Part shown: in pieces, positions 8,391 through 16,782 of the stretch | Numbering within the stretch: position 1 is the stretch's first letter | Layout: each line of letters starts with the position of its first letter | The notes under the pieces: model-generated | What the model was told of the DNA's origin: nothing | What the model saw: only the letters and a program-made list of their open reading frames with translations | The model's database searches: none | Assembly (NCBI GenBank): GCA_937915145.1 | Contig: CALDNT010000075.1 | Coordinates: 36,265 to 100,264 of the forward strand | Direction of reading: 5' to 3' | Source of the DNA: an uncultured Reyranella sp. | GTDB lineage: Bacteria; Pseudomonadota; Alphaproteobacteria; Reyranellales; Reyranellaceae | Length of the DNA stretch: 64,000 nt | Made by a program: the position numbers and the translations under genes

Positions 8391-9268
8391 TGAAACACCG
8401 CCGCGCCTTCACGCTCGGCCTCGGTGCCATCGTCGTCGCCCCGCTGTCCACACGGGCGCAGAAGCCACCGCGCACCGAGGCACCTCGTATCGTATCGGTC
8501 GGCAGCGCCTTGACGGAGATCGTCTATGCGCTGGCCGCCGAGTCGCTCCTGGTCGGGGTAGATACCACAAGCCTCTATCCGGCAGCGGCAAGGGCGCTGC
8601 CGCAGGTCGGCTACATGCGTGCGCTGTCGGCCGAAGGCGTGCTGTCGCTGAAGCCTACTCTGGTTATCGCGACGACGGCGGCCGGCCCGACTTCGACGCT
8701 CGACCAGTTGCGTGCGACGAGCATCGAAGTCCTCGTCCTGCCGGATCACTATGACTACGATAGCGTGGTCGCGAAAATCACGGCGGTCGGACATGCGACC
8801 GGCCGTGAGGCCAAGGCCGAGGCGATGATCGCGCGTGGCCGCGCCGAGATGGCCGAACTGGCCAGCAGGCTCGCGAAGGCGAGCAGCAAACCCCGCGTGC
8901 TGTTCCTGCTGTCGATGGGTGGCGGCGCTCCCCAGGCGGCGGGCCGCGACACCGCCGCCGACGGCATCATCCGGCTGGCCGGGGGTACCAACGCGATCGA
9001 TGGCTATTCCGGGTACCGGCCGCTGACTCCGGAGGCGGTCATCGCCTCGCACGCCGACGTCGTGCTGGTGACGCGTCAGACCGTGGAGGCGATGGGTGGC
9101 ATCGCCGCTGTCCTCAACCAGCCTGCGCTCAGCCTCACGCCGGCCGGCCGGGCCGGCAAGGTACTGCAGTTCGACACGCTGCTGTTGCTCGGCTTCGGCC
9201 CGCGCATGCCACAGGCGGCACAGGAACTCGCCATGGCACTCCATCCCGAACTCGCGCGTGCGCCGTGA
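8387..9268 (+). CDS. hmuT: Haem ABC transporter, periplasmic haem-binding protein
   Basis: This 293-residue substrate-binding protein of the PF01497 class collects haem from the receptor for the HmuUV permease. The N-terminus MMKHRRAFTLGLGAIVVAPL has a twin-arginine followed by FTL and a hydrophobic stretch, so Tat-type export is possible. APRIVSVGSALTEIVYALAA and LVGVDTTSLYP, then GYMRALSAEGVLSLKPTLVI, are typical of HmuT/BtuF-like proteins. The start at 8387 gives an ATGA overlap with hmuS; a further upstream reading lacks a signal. Its stop overlaps the GTG of hmuU. Confidence 0.93.
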   Translation: MMKHRRAFTLGLGAIVVAPLSTRAQKPPRTEAPRIVSVGSALTEIVYALAAESLLVGVDTTSLYPAAARALPQVGYMRALSAEGVLSLKPTLVIATTAAGPTSTLDQLRATSIEVLVLPDHYDYDSVVAKITAVGHATGREAKAEAMIARGRAEMAELASRLAKASSKPRVLFLLSMGGGAPQAAGRDTAADGIIRLAGGTNAIDGYSGYRPLTPEAVIASHADVVLVTRQTVEAMGGIAAVLNQPALSLTPAGRAGKVLQFDTLLLLGFGPRMPQAAQELAMALHPELARAP

Positions 9269-10299
9269 CATCTTCGACCTTGCCGCGCGTCATTCCGCTC
9301 TTTGCACTTGCCGCCGCGGCGAGCGTGGTGAGCGCGCTATGCATCGGCGCATTCCCTGTCGGATTCGAGCAACTCCTGTCGGCCGTCGGCCTGTCCGCCG
9401 CCCCGCTCGACGACACGACCGCCGCGGTGCTCTACGCCATTCGGGCGCCGCGGGTGGTCGCGGCCTTCGCCGTCGGGGCGTCCCTCGCCGCCGGAGGGGC
9501 CGCGATGCAGAGCCTGTTCCGCAACCCGCTTGCCGATCCCGGCCTGCTCGGTGTCTCCAGCGGCGCCGCACTTGCCGCTGTGTCGGTGATCGTACTGGGC
9601 GAAAAAATGTTCCATGTCGTGCCGCCGGAACTCAGACCGTGGTGCCTGCCGGCCGCGGCATTCATCGGCGGCCTAGCCGCCACGGTCGTCGTCTATCGTA
9701 TTGCCGCCCGCGAGGGCATCACACTGGTGGGCACACTTCTCCTGGCAGGGATCGCGATCAACGCCCTCGCATCGGCCGGCATCGGTATGCTTGTATTTGT
9801 CGCTGACGAGCAACAGTTACGTACACTGATCTTCTGGACGATGGGCGGCTTCGGCGCCGTGACATGGGCGGCGATACTTCCCGCCTTGCTGGTGCTGGCC
9901 GTCAGCATCCCGACGTTGCTGCCCACTGCGCACCTGCTTGACGCACTGGCGCTGGGCGAACGCGAGGCCGGCCATATCGGCGTCGATGTCGAGCGATTGA
10001 AGCGTCGCCTCGTGACACAGGTGGCACTTGCCGTTGGCGCCGGCGTGGCGATCTCGGGTATCGTGGGCTTCGTCGGCTTGATCGCTCCGCATATCGTGCG
10101 TTTGCTGTTGGGGCCCGCTCACCGCACGCTATTGCCGGCGGCGGCACTGTTCGGCGGCGCATTCCTGGTGCTGGCCGACGCACTGGCTCGCACCATTGTC
10201 GCACCGGCCGAGTTGCCGATCGGTATTCTGACCGCACTGGTTGGCGGCCCGTTTTTCCTCTGGCTGCTCGTTGGTCGCGCCGCCCGGGGAATCCCATGA
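9265..10299 (+). CDS. hmuU: Haem ABC transporter, permease
   Basis: This inner-membrane permease of the FecCD/BtuC family has 344 residues and about ten membrane segments. IRAPRVVAAFAVGASLAAGG, followed by AMQSLFRNPLADPGLLGVSSGA, is the classic N-terminal signature. GIVGFVGLIAPHIVRLLLGP is the cytoplasmic loop that contacts the ATPase, and ELPIGILTALVGGPFFLWLL closes the protein. It starts at GTG 9265 (GTGA overlap with hmuT) and overlaps hmuV by ATGA. It forms the channel dimer of the haem importer. Confidence 0.95.
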   Translation: MTSSTLPRVIPLFALAAAASVVSALCIGAFPVGFEQLLSAVGLSAAPLDDTTAAVLYAIRAPRVVAAFAVGASLAAGGAAMQSLFRNPLADPGLLGVSSGAALAAVSVIVLGEKMFHVVPPELRPWCLPAAAFIGGLAATVVVYRIAAREGITLVGTLLLAGIAINALASAGIGMLVFVADEQQLRTLIFWTMGGFGAVTWAAILPALLVLAVSIPTLLPTAHLLDALALGEREAGHIGVDVERLKRRLVTQVALAVGAGVAISGIVGFVGLIAPHIVRLLLGPAHRTLLPAAALFGGAFLVLADALARTIVAPAELPIGILTALVGGPFFLWLLVGRAARGIP

Positions 10300-11075
10300 G
10301 TCCGCTGCAAGCCATCGGAGTCGAGGTCCGTGCGCGCGACAAGGTTCTCATCCGCGATATCTCGCTCGACGTAACTCCCGGTGAATTCCTCGCCGTCATA
10401 GGTCCCAATGGCGCCGGCAAGAGCACGCTCCTGGGAGCCTTGGCCGGCGACCGCCCGCTCACGGCAGGCGAGGTCCTGCTCGCCGGCCGGCCACTCGCAC
10501 ACTGGACGAAGGCCGATCTCGCGCATCGCCGTGCCGTGTTGCCACAGAATTCCACAGTCGCCTTCGACTTCACCGGCCGGCAGATCGCCTCGCTCGGCAT
10601 GCTCGCCCACCGCAACCGTCTATCCGACCGGCAAATCGGCGCGCTTGCCGACCACGCCCTCGCGGAGACCGAAGCGCTCGCCTTCGCCGACCGGCCCTTC
10701 GCCGTGCTGTCCGGCGGCGAACGCCAACGGGTGCAGCTCGCCCGGGTCCTGGCGCAATGCGACGCTGACCCCGGACGCCGGCCTTTCCTGCTGCTCGACG
10801 AGCCAATCGCCGGCCTCGACCTCGCTCACCAGCATGCCGCCCTGGCCAGCGCCCGCCGCCGGGCCAACCGAGGCCTGGGCGTGCTGGCCGTCCTGCACGA
10901 CCTCAACATGGCGGCGCGCTATGCCGACCGGGTCGCCATCATCGAGAATGGCCGGCTGACAGCACTGGGGCCGACCCGGTCGACGCTCGACCCGGAGCGT
11001 CTGTCAGCGGTCTTCGCCACACCGATCGTGCGGCTGGAGGCGGCCGGGGCGACAGCATTCCTAAGTCCAGGCTGA
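10296..11075 (+). CDS. hmuV: Haem ABC transporter, ATP-binding protein
   Basis: This 259-residue ATPase powers haem import through HmuU. Walker A GPNGAGKST lies at about residues 37-45, Q-loop region LPQNSTVAFDF near 85, the ABC signature LSGGERQRVQLARVL near 138-152 and Walker B PFLLLDEPIAGLD near 162-174. The H-switch is in VLHDLNMAARYADR. It is the last gene of the hemP-receptor-tonB-hmuSTUV operon. A 76-bp gap without a clear terminator separates it from the next operon. Confidence 0.95.
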   Translation: MSPLQAIGVEVRARDKVLIRDISLDVTPGEFLAVIGPNGAGKSTLLGALAGDRPLTAGEVLLAGRPLAHWTKADLAHRRAVLPQNSTVAFDFTGRQIASLGMLAHRNRLSDRQIGALADHALAETEALAFADRPFAVLSGGERQRVQLARVLAQCDADPGRRPFLLLDEPIAGLDLAHQHAALASARRRANRGLGVLAVLHDLNMAARYADRVAIIENGRLTALGPTRSTLDPERLSAVFATPIVRLEAAGATAFLSPG

Positions 11076-11151
11076 AACGTGCCGAATCGGACATAAACCC
11101 GCCGGATTCGACCGATGATATGCTGCCTAAGACAAACAAGCACGGCAGCGA

Positions 11152-12366
11152 ATGGGCAAACGCCCCACTCTCCTCCTCACGACGCGATTGGGCGTCCGGC
11201 CGCTCGGCGTGCGCGGCGATCCGCTGCACGCTGTGGCAGGCCAGTTGCTGTCCGTGATCCGGCGGCGGTTGGGCGATGGCCCCGCCGACCTGCTGGCCGA
11301 CCCGCAGCTTCGCGAATCGGACGACGGCATCGACTGGTACACTGCGCAGCAGGGCGAGGTGCGCCGTCTCGCCGAGTTAGACGAGAGCGAACGGACCGAA
11401 GTTCTGCAGACCATCGAGGCGCATCTCGCCTCGATCCGCACGCTTGGCGCACAATTGCAGGCCTCGGACTCGAGCGAGGAGGCCCGCCTGATCGGCCATT
11501 CGCTCGAACTCGCCACGACCCGGCCATCGGATGACTTCATCTATGTAGTGGATGGCCAACCGGTGATCGTCGCCTGGGGTTACGAGGCCGACGCCACCGC
11601 AAGCCTCCAGACCTTCGCCTCACCTCTCGTGCCGCGACCGGCGCAGCCGATCGCCACGATGGTGAGCGCCCCCATGACCGCCCTGCCGGCGCAGCTTGGC
11701 TGGGCGCCGTGGCTCAGCGCACTGTTGTTCGGCCTCCTTCTGCTGCTGCTCCTGTTGCTCACCTCCTGGCTGCTGCGTACTTGCAGCCCGACCGATCCGA
11801 CGTTGAATGTCGCGACCCTTGAAACGCCTGCGCCGCCCGCACCCGAGGCGCCGCCCGATCCGACACCACTGCTGAAGGCATCGCTCGACGAGGCACAAAG
11901 CGATGACAAGCGGCTCAAGGCGGAACTCCTGGCACTCCAAGCCGACCTCAAGACCAAGCTGGACCAATGCAAGCCGGTCGAGCCGCCCAAGCCACCGCCT
12001 GTGGCAAAGCTCGCCCCCCCACCTCCACCGCAGGCCTCGGTGCCGCCGACCAGCCGGCCGCCGCCAGGTCAACTGCCGTGCGATTGGTCGGGCGATTCGG
12101 GCGGTGAAGGCATCACGCGCAACAGGCACTATTTGGGCGCCAAGCCAGGATTTGTCGCCATCAACTACAATCTGTATGTCCGTCCCGACGACATTAAGGT
12201 CATTTATCGCGGCCAGGTGCTTAACGGCACCGGCGGACCGCGCAGCGGTCGCGGCGGATTCGGCTTCGACTGGAAGCCGGTCGCCGGGGATTATTCGGTC
12301 GATGTCGTCGTAACAGGACAGATGCTGGGCACGCGCTGGAACTACGCCATGACATGTCCACGTTGA
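11152..12366 (+). CDS. SrfA-like membrane protein, paralogue 1
   Basis: This 404-residue protein opens the SrfABC-type operon. Its N-terminal domain of about 160 residues (GVRGDPLHAVAGQL, then IDWYTAQQGEVRRL near 60-73 and VVDGQPVIVAWGYEAD near 130) aligns by eye with the next gene and with enterobacterial SrfA. One membrane span, rich in leucine, is at about residues 185-208. A proline/alanine-rich stalk and a short coiled coil (KASLDEAQSDDKRLKAELLA) follow. Then comes a C-terminal module of about 95 residues starting at CDWSGDSGGEG, different from that of paralogue 2 and unrecognised. Topology is likely N-in with the C-terminal module in the periplasm. The ATG at 11152 has only a weak ribosome-binding site. 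Confidence 0.75.
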   Translation: MGKRPTLLLTTRLGVRPLGVRGDPLHAVAGQLLSVIRRRLGDGPADLLADPQLRESDDGIDWYTAQQGEVRRLAELDESERTEVLQTIEAHLASIRTLGAQLQASDSSEEARLIGHSLELATTRPSDDFIYVVDGQPVIVAWGYEADATASLQTFASPLVPRPAQPIATMVSAPMTALPAQLGWAPWLSALLFGLLLLLLLLLTSWLLRTCSPTDPTLNVATLETPAPPAPEAPPDPTPLLKASLDEAQSDDKRLKAELLALQADLKTKLDQCKPVEPPKPPPVAKLAPPPPPQASVPPTSRPPPGQLPCDWSGDSGGEGITRNRHYLGAKPGFVAINYNLYVRPDDIKVIYRGQVLNGTGGPRSGRGGFGFDWKPVAGDYSVDVVVTGQMLGTRWNYAMTCPR

Positions 12367-12375
12367 GGAACAAAG

Positions 12376-13773
12376 ATGGCAGCTGGTCCGCTCCTCGTCA
12401 GTGAACCGCTTCAGCGGTACCGCGCGCTGGGCCTGGCGGGCGATCCCGTTTGGCGGGCGGCCGGCCAACTGCGCACCGCCATCGCCGCGCGGCTGTCGCG
12501 CGAGCACGCCGATCTGCTGGCGACCCCCGAAGTCGATCCCACTGGACGCCGCATCGACTGGTATGCCCCCTTCGAGGGTGAAGTCCGCCGGCTCGGCGAC
12601 TTAGCCGAGGCCGAGCGCACGCAGTTGCTCGACAAGGTTCAGCAACTGCACAGCGACCTCGCCCGGCTGGCGGACTCGATGGAATCGCCGGAACGTTCGA
12701 GTGCCGAACGGAATTTCGCGCGCTTGCTGCGCCATTCCCTCACGGCACCGGGTGAAGAGACGCTCTACGTCGTGGGCGACAAGCCAGTGATGACGTTCTG
12801 GGGGTTCACCGCCGACGCCAGCCTGCCTGGGGTCTTTCTCGCCAGCCCACCCGTGCCGACACCATCGACCACGCGGCCGGCCGCGATGCTGGTATCGGCG
12901 CCCGCCATTGCGGTTACCACGCCTCGGTCGACCTGGTGGCAATGGCTGCTTCTGGCCTTGCTTCTGCTGCTGCTGCTGGCATTGCTCGCCTGGCTGGTGC
13001 GGCCCTACCTGCCGAGACTCGAGCCCACGCTCGAAGCCGAGGCCCGCGAACGGGCGCTCAGCCTGGCCGTCCTCCATCCGCTCGAATTTCAACAGACCCG
13101 CGCCGGTACCCTGCAGCAGGACAATGAAAATCTGCGGCTCGAGCTGGCGCGCCTTACCGATGAACTGGCGCAGCGTGGCGGCGATTGCACGGCCGGCATC
13201 ATCGGACCGGGCGGCGTTATTGTGGATGGTATCGTCCCGGGAGCGCCGATCGAGCGCGGCGCAGCACCGGATCGGATTTCACCGACCGGCGTTGATGTAG
13301 CCGACAAGACCGACAACAAGGGTGGCACTAAGGGCCCTGACGAACAGAACAAGGAAAAGGCAGCGGACGCCAAAGACCAGCCAAAGAAGGACGAGCCCAA
13401 GCCCATGGTCGTGCCGCCGGAGGCGAAGCAGAAACAGGATTTGGCATTCCTGAAGGGCGACTGGCACTCGCGTACCGGGTTGGCCACGGCGAGCGGCGAG
13501 AAGGATCTGCGCCCCAGCTACACGCTGGACGACAAGGGCAAGGGCAAAGTGAGCTTTGTGCAAAGGAACGGCGCGTCCTGCGAGGCTCCGGCCGAGGCAC
13601 GCTGGGACAACGGCAAGCTGGTGATCGAGGAGAAGGCCAATCCCAAGTGCAGCGACGGCAAGACTTACGTCCGCAACACGGTCAATTGCGAGGTCGACGC
13701 CGTTGGCGTCGCCCAATGCAAGGGCAGCCAGCCGGGCGATAAGCGCAGCTATCAGGTGCAGATTGGCCGCTGA
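12376..13773 (+). CDS. srfA: SrfA-like membrane protein, paralogue 2
   Basis: This 465-residue SrfA-like protein has the same layout as its upstream neighbour: an N-terminal domain with IDWYAPFEGEVRRLGDL near 60, one leucine-rich span at about 190-211, then a coiled coil (LQQDNENLRLELARLTDELA). A charged, lysine/aspartate-rich linker covers about 315-350. The C-terminal domain (LAFLKGDWHSRTGLATASGE, then YTLDDKGKGKVSFVQRNGASC) is the one expected of SrfA. GAGGAACAAAG precedes the ATG and the gap to paralogue 1 is 9 bp. In Salmonella the srfABC genes were found as SsrB-regulated; molecular function is not known. Confidence 0.8.
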   Translation: MAAGPLLVSEPLQRYRALGLAGDPVWRAAGQLRTAIAARLSREHADLLATPEVDPTGRRIDWYAPFEGEVRRLGDLAEAERTQLLDKVQQLHSDLARLADSMESPERSSAERNFARLLRHSLTAPGEETLYVVGDKPVMTFWGFTADASLPGVFLASPPVPTPSTTRPAAMLVSAPAIAVTTPRSTWWQWLLLALLLLLLLALLAWLVRPYLPRLEPTLEAEARERALSLAVLHPLEFQQTRAGTLQQDNENLRLELARLTDELAQRGGDCTAGIIGPGGVIVDGIVPGAPIERGAAPDRISPTGVDVADKTDNKGGTKGPDEQNKEKAADAKDQPKKDEPKPMVVPPEAKQKQDLAFLKGDWHSRTGLATASGEKDLRPSYTLDDKGKGKVSFVQRNGASCEAPAEARWDNGKLVIEEKANPKCSDGKTYVRNTVNCEVDAVGVAQCKGSQPGDKRSYQVQIGR

Positions 13774-13800
13774 GTCCCTAGAGTGAACCGATAGCCACAA

Positions 13801-16776
13801 ATGCATGACATGAGCGATCTCGCCCGCCTGCCGAGCTACCCTAGTCCGACGACTCTGATCGCCCGGTCCGGCATTCAGTTCCTCGATTTCGGCTTCGACC
13901 CGGTGCGCCTGAAGGTGCGCGAATGGGGGTTCCACGACGCTGCGGCCGCCAATGTCGTCGATGATCTGGTGCAGCTCGATTTCGACGAAGGCCGCGGCCA
14001 GTACGAGGTCGTCGAGGCTGGCCGTCGCCGCGCCGCTGAGCCGAACCTCGTGGTGACCGCCAAGGATGCACTTGCACCCTTTCTGGACAAATGGGTGCCG
14101 GTGCCGTTTCTGCAAGTCCGGCCCAACAGCCAGTTCCGCGAAGGTCCGGCCGACTGGGCGCGCGTGCGCGTGGTCGACCTCGAAGCCCGCTACGGCGCCG
14201 GTTACCGCGACGAGCAGGGCAACCGCTACCGCGCCGTTCTTGCCTTCGATACCGGCCTGATCGCCGAGGCCGAGGGTCGCGCCTATCTCGCCCCTTCGCC
14301 CAAGGACGTGACGTCAGGCGCGCTGTTTGCGTTGGCGCCACAACAGCGCGCCAACCACTGGCTGCTGCGCCAGGACTGGATGAGCCAGTGGCTGGAGGAG
14401 CTGTTCCGCGAGCTGCATCCGCGCGCTACGCTCGAGGAAGTCGACACCGACATCAAGCAGAAGCCCCAGGAGGCAACCGCACGGTACCTCGCCTTCCTCG
14501 GCCTGCTGGCGGCGGCAGCGCATTTCCCACCGATCAAATTGGTGGGTGATGCCGAGCGACCGGGCCGCGGCGCGATCGAAGTCGACCTCGTGCTCGATGT
14601 CGGCAATTCGCGGACCTGCGGCCTGCTGATCGAGGCGGCAGGCGATCTTGGCGTCAACCTGAACGATTCCTATGAACTTGCGCTCCGCGACCTCTCGCAT
14701 CCGGAGTGCGTCCATACCAAACCGTTCGAATCGCGCGTCGAATTCGCGCAAGCTTGGTTCGGCAAGAACCACCTCTCGCGCCTGGGTGGCCGTGCCGACG
14801 CCTTCGTCTGGCCGACCATGACCCGCGTCGGCCCCGAAGCGACGCGTCTCGCCGCGCGGCGGCGCGGCACCGAGGGTAATACCGGCATGTCGAGCCCCAA
14901 GCGCTATCTGTGGGACGAGGAGCCGCAACCCCGCGAATGGCGCTTCAATGCCGCCTATGCCCAGGACCAGACCGCGATGCCGGCCGCCGCCGGTCCCATG
15001 GCCCAGCTCGTCAATCAGAAGGGTGAACCGCTGCACTTGGTCGATGCCGACGCGGATTCGGCCGACCACCTGCCGGTGTTCGAACCACTCTATTCGCGTT
15101 CCTCGGTGATGACCTTCGTGCTGTCCGAGGTTCTGCTGCAGGCGCTGACGCTCATGAACTCGCCGCAGCAGCGCGGCAGGCGCGCCCATGCAGAAACGCC
15201 ACGGCGGCTGCGTCGCATCGTGCTGACCCTGCCGACCGGCATGCCGCTAGCCGAGCGCCTGATCTTCCGCAAGCGCGCCGAGGCCGCGCGCGACCTCGTC
15301 TGGATGATGATGGGCTGGAAGCTCGACGACCCCGCGGCGCCGGCACCGCGCGTGCTGACCGACTGGGACGAGGCAAGCTGCACCCAGCTGGTCTATCTCT
15401 ACACCGAGGTTGCGCGCAATTTCGGCGGCGATGCCCGGCGCTTCTTCCAAATCGCCCGCAAGCCGCGCGGCCGCGCCACCGAGGAGACGATCAACATCGC
15501 CAGCATAGATGTCGGCGGCGGCACGACAGATCTCATCATCAATTCCTACCGGCTCGAGGGCGCCGGCACGTCGGTGACGCTGTTCCCGGAGCAGAAGTTC
15601 CGCGAGGGCTTCAACGTGGCGGGCGATGATATCCTGTTGCGTGTCGTGCAGGGCCATGTGCTGCCACCGATCGAAGCGGCGATGCGCGCCACCGGCATTG
15701 CCAACCCCGCCGACCTGATGGCCGAGCTGGTGGGCGGCGATCGCGGCGGCGAAGACGTGATCCATCGCAACCTGCGCCAGCAGTTCGCGTTGCAGATCGC
15801 CCATCCCGTGGCGTTGGAGTTCCTGCGCGCCGCCGAGACTTTCGATCCGACCTCGGGCATCGTGGCCGCCGAACCGCGGACCTACGACTCGTTCTTCCCC
15901 GGCGGCGCCAAGCCGTCGGACGAGGTTGTAACTTTCGTCAACGACGCGGCGCGCAAACGCGGCGCCGAGGGGTTCGACCTCAAAGGCGTGGTCTTTCCAG
16001 TCGATCTGCCGAACCTCGACAAGACGGTGCGGGCCGAAATGGCGCGTGTGCTGGCACCGCTCGCCGAGATCGTGCACGCCTACGACTGCGACATCCTGCT
16101 GCTCTCTGGCCGGCCCTCGCGCCTGCCTGGCATCCGCTCGCTGGTGATGGAGCTGCTGCCGCTGCCGCCGGAGCGGGTAATCTCCCTGCATGAATACCGC
16201 GTCGGCGCCTGGTATCCGTTCCGCGACGCGCGCCTCAGGGTCGAGGATCCCAAGACCACGGTGGCCGTGGGCGCGATGATCGCCGCCCTCGCCCAGTCAC
16301 AACTGCCCGACTTCTCGTTTCGCTCGGACCTGCTGCGTTCCAAGAGCATCGCCAAGTTCATCGGCAAGCTCGACGGCGGCGGACGGCTGCAGAAGGATGA
16401 CCTGGTCTATCGCGACGTCGATCTAGATAATCGCGACTACGAACTGCCGGAGGCCACCTTCGAGTTCCGCGGGCCTATGTGGCTCGGCGCCCGCCAGCTC
16501 GACTTGGTGCGCTGGCCGGCTGGCCGTCTTTATGCCCTGGAGTTCGCCAGGCCGGAATACGCCGAACGTCATGCCCGCGAGACGCCGTTCAAGATCGCGC
16601 TTGCCCGGGTAAAACCCAAGGACAAGGACTCGGGCGATGTCGAGCGCTTTCGCCTGCGCCAGATCACCAACCGCGACGGCCGCGCCGTGGCACTCGATCG
16701 CCTGACGCTCCGCCTGCAAACATTGCCGCGCCGTGAGGGCTACTGGCTCGACACCGGCATGCTGAAGACGGGTTGA
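13801..16776 (+). CDS. srfB: Virulence factor SrfB family protein (actin/Hsp70-fold ATPase by motif)
   Basis: This large cytoplasmic protein of 991 residues has the usual SrfB length. It carries the three nucleotide-binding motifs of the actin/Hsp70 superfamily: phosphate-1 VLDVGNSRTCG near residues 264-274, phosphate-2 ASIDVGGGTTDLIIN near 568-581 and an adenosine-type motif ILLLSGRPSRLPG near 764-776. ATP binding or hydrolysis is therefore likely, though no activity is recorded here. No signal peptide or membrane span is seen. It sits between the membrane SrfA pair and SrfC, with a 6-bp gap to srfC, suggesting one complex at the inner membrane. Confidence 0.88.
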   Translation: MHDMSDLARLPSYPSPTTLIARSGIQFLDFGFDPVRLKVREWGFHDAAAANVVDDLVQLDFDEGRGQYEVVEAGRRRAAEPNLVVTAKDALAPFLDKWVPVPFLQVRPNSQFREGPADWARVRVVDLEARYGAGYRDEQGNRYRAVLAFDTGLIAEAEGRAYLAPSPKDVTSGALFALAPQQRANHWLLRQDWMSQWLEELFRELHPRATLEEVDTDIKQKPQEATARYLAFLGLLAAAAHFPPIKLVGDAERPGRGAIEVDLVLDVGNSRTCGLLIEAAGDLGVNLNDSYELALRDLSHPECVHTKPFESRVEFAQAWFGKNHLSRLGGRADAFVWPTMTRVGPEATRLAARRRGTEGNTGMSSPKRYLWDEEPQPREWRFNAAYAQDQTAMPAAAGPMAQLVNQKGEPLHLVDADADSADHLPVFEPLYSRSSVMTFVLSEVLLQALTLMNSPQQRGRRAHAETPRRLRRIVLTLPTGMPLAERLIFRKRAEAARDLVWMMMGWKLDDPAAPAPRVLTDWDEASCTQLVYLYTEVARNFGGDARRFFQIARKPRGRATEETINIASIDVGGGTTDLIINSYRLEGAGTSVTLFPEQKFREGFNVAGDDILLRVVQGHVLPPIEAAMRATGIANPADLMAELVGGDRGGEDVIHRNLRQQFALQIAHPVALEFLRAAETFDPTSGIVAAEPRTYDSFFPGGAKPSDEVVTFVNDAARKRGAEGFDLKGVVFPVDLPNLDKTVRAEMARVLAPLAEIVHAYDCDILLLSGRPSRLPGIRSLVMELLPLPPERVISLHEYRVGAWYPFRDARLRVEDPKTTVAVGAMIAALAQSQLPDFSFRSDLLRSKSIAKFIGKLDGGGRLQKDDLVYRDVDLDNRDYELPEATFEFRGPMWLGARQLDLVRWPAGRLYALEFARPEYAERHARETPFKIALARVKPKDKDSGDVERFRLRQITNRDGRAVALDRLTLRLQTLPRREGYWLDTGMLKTG

Positions 16777-16782
16777 GGAAAA

